NCBI GenBank assembly: GCA_963728295.1
Contig: CAVSKB010000011.1
Coordinates: 434,001-498,000 of the forward strand
Reading direction: 5' to 3'
Length of the DNA stretch: 64,000 nucleotides
From: DATJKD01 sp963728295
GTDB lineage: Bacteria > Pseudomonadota > Gammaproteobacteria > Steroidobacterales > Steroidobacteraceae
Part shown: positions 9,012 through 17,517 of the stretch, one piece after another
How the letters are laid out: the number at the start of each line of letters is the position of its first letter
Position numbering within the stretch: the first letter of the stretch is position 1
The notes under the pieces: generated by a model
The model's input: only the letters and a program-made list of their open reading frames with translations
What the model was told of the DNA's origin: nothing
Database searches by the model: none
Made by a program: the position numbers and the translations under genes

Positions 9012-9779
9012 ATGACCTTTAGTTTCGACGCGGGAGTCGCACTGGTCGCGGGGGGCAGCGGCGGCATCGGTGCCGCGATCACCCGGGCGCTCGTGCAGGC
9101 CGGCACCGACGTAGCCTTCACCTATAACCGTAACAAGGAAGCGGCCGACAGCCTGGTCGCGGAGCTGGCCTCTTCCGGGCGCAAGGTCGAGTGCCTTCAG
9201 CTCGCGCTCGAGGATTCCGCCGCCGTGGCGGGCAGGGTCGGAGAGGTCCAGTCGCGTCACGGGCGCATTCACAGCGTCGTCTATGCGGCCGGTCCGACTA
9301 CGCCCATCGGCTTTGTTGGAGCACTGACGGAGGAGCAGTGGGTCGGCACGTTTCAACTCGACACCCATGCCTGCTTCAATCTCGTACATGCGACGCTGCC
9401 GATCCTCAAGGAGCAGCGCGGTGGCAGCCTGACCGCGATCACGACTACGCAATACTCCCGGCACGTTCCGATGAGCGTGATGTCCTCGGCGCCAAAGGCC
9501 GCGATCGAGAGCATGATGCAGGTCGTGGCGCGGGAATACGGGCGTTACGGCGTGCGAGCCAATTCGGTGCGGTCCGGCTGGCTCGCCGGCGGCAAGTTCG
9601 CCGACGGGATCGGCGGCCAGGTAACGGACAAGGCGAAACAGGCGATCGTCGCGACGATCCCGCTCGGAGCTCTCGGCGATCCGAGCGACGTCGCAAACGC
9701 CGTCGTATTCCTGGCGTCGCGTCAGGCGAGTTACATCACCGGCGAGGCCCTCTCGGTCGACGGCGGCTGGAAACTGTGA
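9012..9779 (+). CDS. SDR family protein lacking the catalytic tyrosine
   Basis: SDR-fold protein of 255 aa. The cofactor loop GGSGGIG, the AAG segment and the C-terminal SVDGGWKL are normal. At the active site, where YxxxK is expected, the sequence is MSSAPKAA: the lysine is present but the tyrosine is serine (TCC, one base from TAC). The protein may be a non-classical reductase, a binding protein, or carry a substitution. The start at 9012 has ACGGAGAACC upstream. The stop overlaps the GTG start of the epoxide hydrolase, indicating translational coupling. Confidence 0.88.
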   Translation: MTFSFDAGVALVAGGSGGIGAAITRALVQAGTDVAFTYNRNKEAADSLVAELASSGRKVECLQLALEDSAAVAGRVGEVQSRHGRIHSVVYAAGPTTPIGFVGALTEEQWVGTFQLDTHACFNLVHATLPILKEQRGGSLTAITTTQYSRHVPMSVMSSAPKAAIESMMQVVAREYGRYGVRANSVRSGWLAGGKFADGIGGQVTDKAKQAIVATIPLGALGDPSDVANAVVFLASRQASYITGEALSVDGGWKL

Positions 9780-10936
9780 CGGCGGTGAGCGCGGCCGCTA
9801 TCCAGCCCTTCGAGGTGCGTGCGAGCGACGAGGAGCTTGCCGACCTGGTACGACGTCTGCGGGCGACCCGCTGGCCCGATCGTGAGACGGTCGATGACTG
9901 GTCGCAGGGTATCCCGCTGGCATACCTGAAGGACCTCATCGGCTACTGGGCCGCGGGCTACGACTGGCGATCACGGGAGTCGCTGATCAATCGCTTTCCG
10001 CAGTTCCGCGTCGGCGTCGGCGACCTGAGCATCCACCTGTATCACGTCCGGTCCCGGCATTCACACGCGATTCCGCTGCTGATGACGCATGGCTGGCCCG
10101 GATCGGTCGTCGAGTTCCTGAAGGTGCTCGGTCCGCTGACCGCGCCCGAAGAACATGGCGGGGACCCGCGGGATGCCTTCCACGTGGTGTGCCCATCACT
10201 GCCAGGCTATGGTTTCTCGGACAAGCCGACTCAGCGCGGCTGCGGGGTCGAGCGCATCGCGGAACTCTGGGACGAGCTCATGATCCGGCTCGGCTACGAG
10301 AGCTATTTCGCCCAGGGCGGGGACTGGGGTGCCGCGGTCACGACGCAGATCGGCGTGCAGAACCGCGGCCACTGCAGAGGCCTCCATCTCAACATGCCGA
10401 TCGCCCGGCCCCGGCCGGGGGCAGAGGAGTCGCCGACGCCGGCTGAGAGCAAGGCCTTCGCGGCGATGAATCACTATGCGAAGTCGGAAGCGGGCTATTC
10501 CACGCAGCAGAGCACCCGGCCGCAGACGGTCGGCTATGGCCTGGTCGATTCGCCCGTCGCGCAGTGCGCCTGGATCGTCGAGAAATTCTGGGCATGGACC
10601 GACTGCGACGGCGTCCCCGAGAACGCCGTCAGCCGGGACGAATTGCTCGACAACGTCATGATGTACTGGCTGCCCGGAGCCGGAGCGTCCTCGGCGCGGC
10701 TCTACTGGGAGAGCTTTCGTGCGAGCTTCGCCGCGGATCTGCCGAAGGTTACGCTGCCCACGGGTTGCAGTCAGTTCGCGAAGGAGCTGTCCGTGCCGCC
10801 GCGTGAGTGGGTCGAGCGCCGCTACACGAATCTCGTCTACTGGAACGACCTGCCCAGGGGCGGACACTTTGCAGCGTTCGAGCAGCCCGTGACCTTCGTC
10901 GACGAAGTCCGCAGCTGCTTCAGAGAGATGCGCTGA
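9776..10936 (+). CDS. Microsomal-type epoxide hydrolase (EHN domain plus alpha/beta hydrolase)
   Basis: Alpha/beta-hydrolase epoxide hydrolase of 386 aa that opens an epoxide to a diol through an aspartyl ester. The N-terminal EHN region (PFEVRASDEELADLVRRLR) is followed by the oxyanion segment HGWPGS, the nucleophile Asp in GGDWGA, and the C-terminal His in GGHFAAFEQP. Length and order match the juvenile-hormone/microsomal hydrolase group, common in terpene-epoxide metabolism. The GTG at 9776 overlaps the preceding TGA by four bases; an open frame extends upstream to 9191, but that part is the shadow of the SDR. An N-terminal signal anchor is not evident. Confidence 0.92.
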   Translation: MTAVSAAAIQPFEVRASDEELADLVRRLRATRWPDRETVDDWSQGIPLAYLKDLIGYWAAGYDWRSRESLINRFPQFRVGVGDLSIHLYHVRSRHSHAIPLLMTHGWPGSVVEFLKVLGPLTAPEEHGGDPRDAFHVVCPSLPGYGFSDKPTQRGCGVERIAELWDELMIRLGYESYFAQGGDWGAAVTTQIGVQNRGHCRGLHLNMPIARPRPGAEESPTPAESKAFAAMNHYAKSEAGYSTQQSTRPQTVGYGLVDSPVAQCAWIVEKFWAWTDCDGVPENAVSRDELLDNVMMYWLPGAGASSARLYWESFRASFAADLPKVTLPTGCSQFAKELSVPPREWVERRYTNLVYWNDLPRGGHFAAFEQPVTFVDEVRSCFREMR

Positions 10937-10998
10937 GCGCAGACCGTCCATATCGAAGCGCAGGCAACTTGACACACCACACCGAGGGGAGCGCCACC

Positions 10999-12180
10999 GT
11001 GGCCGAACACAAGATTGCAGCCGAGACCGCGCATCGCGACTCGATATTCACCGAGGAGCACGAGCAGTTCCGCGAAACGTGCCGGCGCTTCTACGAGAAG
11101 GAGCTCGAGCCCAACTACCTGCAGTGGGAGAAGGAAGGTCAGGGCACGCCGGCGGAGTTCTGGCGCAAGGCTGGCGATGCGGGCCTGGTGGGGCTCGCGA
11201 TACCCGAGGAATACGGCGGGCCCGGCGGGGATTTCCTCTTCAATCTGATCCAGAACGAAGAACTGGGGCGGTACGTAGGCGGTGCCAGCGTGGGTGCGGC
11301 AATCGCCACCGACGTGATGACCAACATTCTCGTCGAGCACGGGACGCACGAACAGAAGCAGCGCTGGTGCCCCGGCATCCTCAGCGGAGAGGTCATACAG
11401 TGCCTGGGCCTCACAGAACCTGGAAGCGGCAGCGATGTCGCGAGCACGCAGGCGCGGGCGCGCAGGCAGGGCGACGAGTACATCCTCAACGGCAACAAGT
11501 GCTACATGAGCAGCGGGTCAAAGGCGAACCTGGTCTACATCGTCGCGAAGACCGACGCCGACCTCGAAAAAGGCCGCGGCGCAATGACGATATTCCTGGT
11601 CGACGCGAAAACGCCGGGGGTCACGTTGCGACGCATGGATACTCTCGGCATGCGAGCGTCGGGCATCGGCGAGTGCTTCCTCGCCGACGTGCGCGTGCCG
11701 GCCGACTGCATGCTGGGCGCGGAAGGGCAGGCGCTGAGATCCGTGCTCAAGGGCACCTTCACGCTGGATCGCACCTTGATCGCGACGCGCGCCCTGGCCA
11801 CGGCTGAGCTGGCGTTCGATCTCACCCTCGACTACGTCAAGAACCGCAAGGTCTTCGGCCAGCCGGTATTCGAGTTCCAGAATACGCAGTTCAAGCTCGC
11901 CGAAATGAAGACGGACCTCGTGGCCGGCGCCGCATTTCGCGAAAGCCTGCTCCGGGCGCTGGTCGAGGGGCGCCTCGACGTGCTCACGGCGACGACCGCG
12001 AAACTCTGGTTCACGGAAATGGAGTACCGCCTGGTCGACACCTGCCTGCAGCTGCACGGCGGCTTCGGGTACATGACCGAAAGCGCGATCTCGCGCATCT
12101 ATACCTATGCGCGGGTCGAGCCGATCTACGGCGGCACGTCGGAGATACAGAAGGTCAATATCGCGAAGTCCCTGCGCTGA
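10999..12180 (+). CDS. Acyl-CoA dehydrogenase
   Basis: FAD-dependent acyl-CoA dehydrogenase of 393 aa, introducing the alpha-beta double bond in an acyl-CoA. Visible are PEEYGGPGGD, the flavin-contact TEPGSGSD, and the C-terminal QLHGGFGYM and YGGTSEIQK. At the MCAD-type catalytic position (YEGT) there is glycine (YGGT), as in many long- or branched-chain members whose base lies on another helix. The GTG at 10999 follows GAGGGGAGC at 8 bases; an in-frame upstream extension covers the hydrolase tail and is rejected. Last gene of the 7193-12180 operon, ending in a hairpin. Confidence 0.92.
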   Translation: MAEHKIAAETAHRDSIFTEEHEQFRETCRRFYEKELEPNYLQWEKEGQGTPAEFWRKAGDAGLVGLAIPEEYGGPGGDFLFNLIQNEELGRYVGGASVGAAIATDVMTNILVEHGTHEQKQRWCPGILSGEVIQCLGLTEPGSGSDVASTQARARRQGDEYILNGNKCYMSSGSKANLVYIVAKTDADLEKGRGAMTIFLVDAKTPGVTLRRMDTLGMRASGIGECFLADVRVPADCMLGAEGQALRSVLKGTFTLDRTLIATRALATAELAFDLTLDYVKNRKVFGQPVFEFQNTQFKLAEMKTDLVAGAAFRESLLRALVEGRLDVLTATTAKLWFTEMEYRLVDTCLQLHGGFGYMTESAISRIYTYARVEPIYGGTSEIQKVNIAKSLR

Positions 12181-12197
12181 CACCGTACGGCGTCAGC
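12176..12197. terminator. Hairpin between convergent genes
   Basis: GCTGAC and GTCAGC flank a CCG/CGG stem, giving a 22 bp near-perfect inverted repeat that begins in the stop region of the acyl-CoA dehydrogenase and ends just before the convergent small gene. There is no clear T-tract, so it may act as a weak bidirectional terminator. Confidence 0.4.
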
Positions 12198-12205
12198 CAA
12201 GGGCT

Positions 12206-12553
12206 TCAGTCGAGACCCTGCATCCGGCCGTAAAGGGTCATCGGCATGCGCTTCAGCGCGGCGCGCATCTCGGGCGTCGGGTTGGCCAGCATGTCGACCT
12301 TGCAGTCCGCGATCTGCAGCAGGCGGCCCACGAGCGGCCCGGCGTTGCGCGCATGGGCGAGCAGGGCCTCGGCGTCGTCGTAGGTCTCGAGCACGATGCA
12401 CTCCGTGCCCTCCTCGTTGATGAACCACTCGTAGAGAGACGTTCCCGGGTCGTGCAGCTTCACGGCTTCGAGGCACTGTGCGGCGACCTGCCGGAACTCG
12501 TCGGCCTTACCCTCGTGGATCCTGAACTTCGCTACGGCGCGGTACTTGGGCAT
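12206..12553 (-). CDS. Small ABM-like alpha/beta-barrel protein (putative quinol monooxygenase family)
   Basis: Protein of 115 aa resembling the dimeric alpha/beta-barrel antibiotic-biosynthesis-monooxygenase family. It begins MPKYRAVAKFRI, has the DPGTSLYEWFINE strand-loop and a central CIVLETYDDAEALLAH helix. Members act as cofactor-free monooxygenases or as degradation-pathway accessory proteins; the activity cannot be told from sequence. A GTG at 12565 is an alternative start. A paralogue with the same PGTSLYEWFINE core is at 60261-60596. It converges on the acyl-CoA dehydrogenase, and the 74 bp repeat copy 1 lies upstream of it. Confidence 0.75.
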   Translation of the reverse strand: MPKYRAVAKFRIHEGKADEFRQVAAQCLEAVKLHDPGTSLYEWFINEEGTECIVLETYDDAEALLAHARNAGPLVGRLLQIADCKVDMLANPTPEMRAALKRMPMTLYGRMQGLD

Positions 12554-12586
12554 CGCGAGACTCACTGGGTGACCGATTGTGGAAAC

Positions 12587-12660
12587 GATGCGCTAGCCGA
12601 TGGAACGTTTGCACACGACCTGATCATCATATAGATTGACATGCGACGGCGCCACGTGCC
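12587..12660. repeat. 74 bp promoter-bearing repeat, copy 1
   Basis: Closely matches 17329-17402, with about a dozen differences. Conserved parts include GATGCGCTAGCC, GGAACG, TTGCACACGACC, GTAGATT-like bases and GGCGCCACG. It has TTGCAC (12609-12614) and TAGATT (12632-12637) 17 bases apart on the + strand and the 12-mer CGTTTGCACACG at 12606-12617. On the + strand nothing suitable follows; it points into the tail of tetR. Confidence 0.75.
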
Positions 12661-12694
12661 CGAGACGCGCTGAACGGCCGCAGTGGTGCGCGGT

Positions 12695-13387
12695 CTACCG
12701 TCGCGTCCGGCGTCGGTGAATTGTTCGGGCACTTCCCTTGAGCTGAGCAGTCAGCCCACGCAGCATGCTGTGCAGGCCCAGATCGAAGGCCCCCGCAGAA
12801 ACATGGGCAGCGTAACTCTCGGCCGATGCTACGAGCCTGGGAAAGCGGTCACGCGAAAGCGCAGCGAGACGGCGCTTTTCAGTTTCAACCCGGGCGCCTG
12901 ATCGCGCACGCTGGATAGTGACATAGCCGAGCACGTAGGCTGTCAAGGCCGTGAAGGCATCGACTGTCTCCCGATCGTTGAGACCGGCTTCGTGAAGAGC
13001 GTCAAGCACGGCCTCTCGGAAGGGATCGAGCGCGGTGAGCTGCCGCTCGCGGCCCAACGTGATGCTGGCGACTGCAGGCCTCGCCAGTAGCCGATCGTGC
13101 AACTCGGTCATCAGACCGGTGACACGCCGACGCCAATCGCCCTTTGGCGGAGGATCGCCAAGTGAACCGAGCGTGCGCTCGGCCATTTTCTCCAGTAAGT
13201 CGTCCTTCGTCGCGACATAGGTGTAGAGGGTCATGACTGCCCGACCCAGCTCGTCCGCCAATCTCCGCATGGTGAGCGCTTCGAGTCCCTCACGAGCTAC
13301 CAGCGCCAGGGCGGCCTCGACGATTTCATCCAGCGAAGTCAGCCCTTCCGGTCCTCCCCGAATTTGCGATACGGCGACCTTTGCCAT
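12695..13387 (-). CDS. TetR-family transcriptional regulator
   Basis: Repressor-type regulator of 230 aa, the only regulator recognised in the window. The N-terminal helix-turn-helix (LTMRRLADELGRAVMTLYTYV followed by TKDDLLE, about residues 40-75) is typical, and the C-terminal ligand domain resembles the TetR_C class with tetracycline-repressor-type helices. The ATG at 13387 has GGAGGAG just upstream; an earlier in-frame start at 13432 would run toward the operator region. It is divergent from the AttH-like gene, and two perfect-arm palindromes lie between them, so it probably represses itself and the AttH/dikinase pair. Confidence 0.9.
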   Translation of the reverse strand: MAKVAVSQIRGGPEGLTSLDEIVEAALALVAREGLEALTMRRLADELGRAVMTLYTYVATKDDLLEKMAERTLGSLGDPPPKGDWRRRVTGLMTELHDRLLARPAVASITLGRERQLTALDPFREAVLDALHEAGLNDRETVDAFTALTAYVLGYVTIQRARSGARVETEKRRLAALSRDRFPRLVASAESYAAHVSAGAFDLGLHSMLRGLTAQLKGSARTIHRRRTRR

Positions 13388-13451
13388 CTCTCCTCCAACT
13401 GTCGCAGATGATCGTCTGTTGGCGCCCGGCATTATCGATTGACCCGCTCAG

Positions 13452-13491
13452 TCGTACAACGTACGATTGAGCACGATCGTACAGCGTACGA
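13452..13491. promoter_or_regulatory. Paired TetR operators
   Basis: TCGTACAACGTACGA (13452-13466) and TCGTACAGCGTACGA (13477-13491) each have perfect 6 bp arms around a 3-base centre; their centres are 25 bp apart. They lie between tetR (start 13387) and the AttH-like gene (start 13527), as expected for an autoregulated divergent pair. Confidence 0.7.
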
Positions 13492-13526
13492 TCTCAACCG
13501 TTGGCCTCTGCACACGGGAATGGATC

Positions 13527-14621
13527 ATGGGTGATTCAGTTGCCGGAAATCGAGTATTCAGGGGCGCTAACCCGTTCGATGTCGATCCGCATCATTACGA
13601 TCAAATTGCCACCCCGGACCCTGGCGATCCGGATTGGAGTGAGACACATTTCTGGAGCGTGTGGAACGCAGCTGCCGGCGTTGGTCTGTTCATTCACGTG
13701 GGCACCGACACCGAGGACAAGGAACTCTGGTGGGCACAGGTTTTCGCATATCTGCCAGGCAACATGGTGGTCGCCGATCGCTCATGGGGTCGCAGCCTGG
13801 ACCGGGCAGGACCCACCACAGGTAACTTCAAGGCGCGCTGCATTGAACCATTGCGGCGATGGCGCATCGATTTCGACGGCGCGGGTGAACTAGTCAGCCG
13901 TGCAGAGATGGCCACGCGTCTGGTGGGCGCGGGTCCTGCTGTACCAGTCTCCTTCCAACTTGAGCTCACCGCGACAATGCCGGTCTGGGATCTCTATAAA
14001 GCCGTGGAGATCCAAGGCACCGATATCGGCAAAGTGCATCATGAGCAGGTGATGACCGGCACCGGTGTGTTACTGGTGGGCGGTCAGCACGGCGGCGAGT
14101 GGTCACTTGCCGGCTGCGCTTTCCGGGATCATTCATATGGCTCGCGCGACGTGCGGCCCTTCGGCGGCGATCACCTGCTGGGTGTGTACTTTCCGGAGAG
14201 CCGCCGATCGCTGCAGGCGCTCTCGTTCTGGGACAAGACAGGCAAGGTGCAATTCCGAACGGCCTCAATCCACCAGGGCGACCAGATTGAAGTCATCCCG
14301 AATATGGAGATGACTGGGCTCGAGTTGAATGCAGTCAGGCCCACCAGCCTGCGCGATCTGACCGGCAATCCCACTTCGTTTCAAATGATGCTGGACACCA
14401 ATCGTGGACGCGTAGTGCTGGATGGCGAAGTTCTGCACGTGATCAACATCAGCCTCATCGACAAGAACACGAACGTGAATGGTTCGGCCATCAACATTCC
14501 TGGTGACCACCTGCTGCTGGCGGAGTCCCAGGTGCGAATGACTTGGCCGGATGGTGACGTGGGCTACGGATTCTTCGAGCGCTGTTACAAGAAGAGTCTC
14601 CTGCTGACGGTCGACAAATGA
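13527..14621 (+). CDS. AttH/CrtC-like beta-barrel protein, copy 2
   Basis: Protein of 364 aa of the same family as 2343-3581 and closest in layout to 23951-25006: both share WSETHFWSVWNA/WTEHYFFYGYD-type openings, an IEPLR(R/Q)W segment near residue 110, and RDHSYGSRD here against RDHSSGPRD there. No signal peptide. ATG at 13527 preceded by GGGAATGG; an earlier start at 13467 would overlap an operator. The stop overlaps the ATG of the dikinase gene (ATGA), so the two are translationally coupled. Function not established; a role on a hydrophobic isoprenoid-like substrate is inferred from the CrtC relationship. Confidence 0.75.
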   Translation: MGDSVAGNRVFRGANPFDVDPHHYDQIATPDPGDPDWSETHFWSVWNAAAGVGLFIHVGTDTEDKELWWAQVFAYLPGNMVVADRSWGRSLDRAGPTTGNFKARCIEPLRRWRIDFDGAGELVSRAEMATRLVGAGPAVPVSFQLELTATMPVWDLYKAVEIQGTDIGKVHHEQVMTGTGVLLVGGQHGGEWSLAGCAFRDHSYGSRDVRPFGGDHLLGVYFPESRRSLQALSFWDKTGKVQFRTASIHQGDQIEVIPNMEMTGLELNAVRPTSLRDLTGNPTSFQMMLDTNRGRVVLDGEVLHVINISLIDKNTNVNGSAINIPGDHLLLAESQVRMTWPDGDVGYGFFERCYKKSLLLTVDK

Positions 14622-17313
14622 GTCTGGTTGTCTATTTTGGCGAAGAGGCATGCCGCGATCCGGCACTCGTCGGCGGCAAAGGCGCAAACCTCGCCTTACT
14701 CACCCAGGCTGAGCTGCCGGTGCCCGAAGGTTTCTGCGTCACGACGGAAGCCTATTCCGCCTTCGCCCAGGCCGTGAATCTGGACCGCCGGGTGGGCGAG
14801 CTTCTTGGGAAGCTCGAGAAAGATGCAGAGTCGCTGGAAACACTCAGCGCTGAGCTTCGCCGGTTTATCGAGACGGCGGCTCTACCAGATACGGTCGCCG
14901 ATGGAATTCGTTCTGCATATCAGCGGTACGGTTCGGACGACTATGTGGCCGTTCGTTCATCCGGTACGGCCGAGGACCTCGCCGGCGCCTCGTTCGCCGG
15001 GCTGCACGACACCTATCTTGATATTCGCGGAGCTGACGCTGTAGTCGCAGCCGTGATGCGCTGCTGGGCCTCAATGTGGACGGCTCGGGCCATCTCCTAT
15101 CGCCGCAGCAAGGGTTTCGATCAAGTCGCGGCCAAGATCGCAGTCGTCGTGCAACGAATGGTTGAAGCAGACACCGCGGGGGTGATGTTTACTGCCAACC
15201 CCATGTCTGCGGCCACCGACGAGATCGTGATCAACGCCACCTGGGGTCTGGGGGAGGCCCTTGTTTCAGGGATCGTCACACCTGATGAGCACATTCTCGA
15301 TCGCGCCACGCTGGTTGCGAAGGAGCATCGAGTGGGCAGCAAGGAGTCGCGCGTTGTGCGCAATCCGGCCGGAGCAGGCACCATCACGGAGCCGGTCCCG
15401 GAAGGGCAACGAGCCCGCCTCGCGCTGGCTGAGCCACAGCTGCGACAACTGGGGGAGCTTGGGCAGCGTGTGACAGCTCTTTACAAGGGCGTGCCGCAGG
15501 ACATCGAGTGGGCGATGATCGGCGACAGGCTCTACTTGCTGCAGGCACGTCCCGTTACAGGCATCGTACCCGCGTGGGACGAAGACCTGGAATTCTGGCA
15601 ATCCGAGCAAGATCGGCCCGATACGCTCTGGACCCGGGCCTGGGCGGATGAAGTCTGGAACGGTGCGATCTCACCCCTTACGTATTCGTACCGCGGCCAC
15701 ATGTTCACCGAGGCCGCGAAGACGTGCGCGGAACTGTGTGGAATCAAGGAGGGCATCCAGTCCCGCTTGTACAAGTATTGGAAGGCGGAGGCTTATTTCA
15801 ATACCCAGGTTCATGAGCTATTCGTCGAAAACACAGCACTGCACGAGTTTCGGCCAGGGCTGCTCAATTGCGCAAGCCCCGCAGCCAGGTCGCGGCTGCT
15901 GAATACGAGTTTCAACGTGTTCAGCTATGTGAACATGCTGATGCATCTGGCCTCGAAGGGCTATCACCCCTACCGGGGTTTCGCGATCTGGGAAAACTAT
16001 GAGGCCAATCCCGTCGCGGAAGCTGATGGCCGCAGCGCCGAGGAACTGGCCACGCTTTCTGATGATGCGCTCAAGGCGGAGTTCGAGCGCTTCGTACACC
16101 TCAAGACCACGTTCAGCTGCGAGCTGTGGACGCACTTCTTTGTTTACGCTCGCGACAGCATGGGCTTCCTGGGACTCCTGGTGAACACCTGGTGTGGTGA
16201 GGACGCTCAATCGCTGATGGCGGACTTGTTTTGCGGCCTGCCAGGTCGTACTGAGACCGCCGAGGAAAACATGCAACTGTGGCGTCTCAGCGAGCAGATC
16301 CGCGCATCGGGCAAGCTCATGAAGGCCTTCGAGAAGGCGGGGCCTCATTTTCTGAATGCGTTTGAGCCGATCGCAGAGGCGCAAGAATTCCTGCGCGCCT
16401 ATCGTACGTTCGCCAAATCGTACGCGCATCGTGGTCATGCGGACCGAGATCTGTATTTCAATCGCCGCGGCGACGATCCGACGATGGACTACCAGAACTT
16501 CCGCATCCTGTTGTCGACGACAGCGAACCCGGAAGTGCGCGAGGCACAGGTGCACGCGCGCCGCAAAGCTGCCATAGACGAGGTAGAGCGTCGATTAGGC
16601 GCACAGCCGTACGGCGCTGCTCGCGTGTGGTTGTTCAGGCGCCTGCTGGATTACGGCTATCGATTTTTCCTCCTGCGCGACAACCAACGCTTCTATTTCG
16701 ACCGTTACACCTACTCGATGAAGCGGATCGCTGTGGAGATGGGTCGCCGCTTACCGATCGGGGTCGCCTGACGATGAGGGCGACGTTTATTTCCTCGGTA
16801 GAAAGGAACTGTACGACCTGCTGGACCCAGTCTCTCCGACCCGCTCACGGGCGCAAAAATCGAGGGCCGGCGACAAACTAAAGGTCATGCTGAAGAAGCA
16901 GGGTACTCCCCCGCTGTACCTGCAACTCAATCGGCCAGTGGTGTTCGATGCACAGAGCGGCTCTGATGGCCTGCGGGGTGGGGAATCAGTCGCGGGGTCG
17001 CTACCTCGGTAGCTCGTGTAATCACCGATCTTCGCAGCATCGGCAAAGTCGCTCAGGGCGATATCCTGATCACCCACAGCACCGATCCAGGCTGGACGCC
17101 GGTATTCAAAATCCTTCGCGGATCGTTCAAAATGGCGGTATGCTGGCTCACGGTTCCTGCCGGCCCGTGAGTATGAGTCTACCGGCGGTTCAGCTGGCCG
17201 GGGCCACGAAGATTATTCCGACGGCGACTGTGACCATTAACGGCGACACGGGCGAAATTACCGTGCATGAGGCCGATGCCCTTGCACTTTCGACGAAACT
17301 GGAACCAGCTTGA
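14618..17313 (+). pseudogene. Rifampicin-phosphotransferase/PEP-synthase-like dikinase, C-terminal domain broken by frameshifts
   Basis: Intact for 717 codons (14618-16771), then continued in other frames. Residues 1-310 form the ATP-grasp PEP/pyruvate-binding domain (GGKGANLALL, RSSGTAEDLAGASFAG, GVMFTANP, ending LLQARPVTG). A ~400-residue middle region follows. From 16770 the frame shifts (DDEGDVYFLGRKELYDLL), again near 17009 (ARVITDLRSIGKVAQGDILITH) and near 17110, where the phosphohistidine domain segment GGMLAHGS is readable, to a stop at 17313. The catalytic His codon survives, but at least three indels separate it from the ATP-binding domain. Such enzymes transfer the beta-phosphate of ATP to an acceptor (rifampicin, pyruvate, phenol). 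Start overlaps the AttH stop. Assembly errors are possible. Confidence 0.8.
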
Positions 17314-17328
17314 GTCCGGAAAGGTAAT

Positions 17329-17402
17329 GATGCGCTAGCCAATGGAACGCTTGCACACGACCTTGTCATCGTGTAGATTGACCTCACCGGCGCCACGCGC
17401 CC
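17329..17402. repeat. 74 bp promoter-bearing repeat, copy 2
   Basis: Second copy of the element at 12587-12660. TTGCAC at 17351-17356 and TAGATT at 17374-17379 are 17 bases apart, giving a plausible sigma-70 promoter about 30 bases before the small ORF at 17413 and the long + strand gene run that follows. The 12-mer CGCTTGCACACG (17348-17359) covers the -35 element. Confidence 0.75.
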
Positions 17403-17412
17403 AACGCAGCAC

Positions 17413-17517
17413 ATGTCTGACACCGCAGTGCCGAGCAACCCCAGTGTCGCCTCCTTCCGCGAAGGTCACGAGCAGCATCTGGGCGATGTGGCACTTCTCG
17501 ATGAGCTGACCTTATGA
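17413..17517 (+). CDS. Possible 34-aa leader ORF coupled to the SDR
   Basis: ATG at 17413, 34 codons, ending in a TGA that overlaps the ATG of the next gene (TTATGA). The peptide (starts MSDTAVPSNPSVASF, ends LLDELTL) matches nothing I recognise; it may be a leader peptide, the stump of a larger gene, or chance. It starts about 30 bases after the predicted promoter; no strong ribosome-binding site. Confidence 0.3.
   Translation: MSDTAVPSNPSVASFREGHEQHLGDVALLDELTL

Noticed and set aside
9191..9775. N-terminal extension of the epoxide hydrolase frame
   Set aside because: It overlaps the SDR at 9012-9779, has low-complexity Arg-rich content and lies before the natural GTG start.
12587..17402. 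Composite transposon or integrative element between the 74 bp repeats
   Set aside because: No transposase, integrase or terminal inverted repeats are seen; the repeats hold promoters, so segmental duplication or insertion is only one possibility and no mobile element is annotated.
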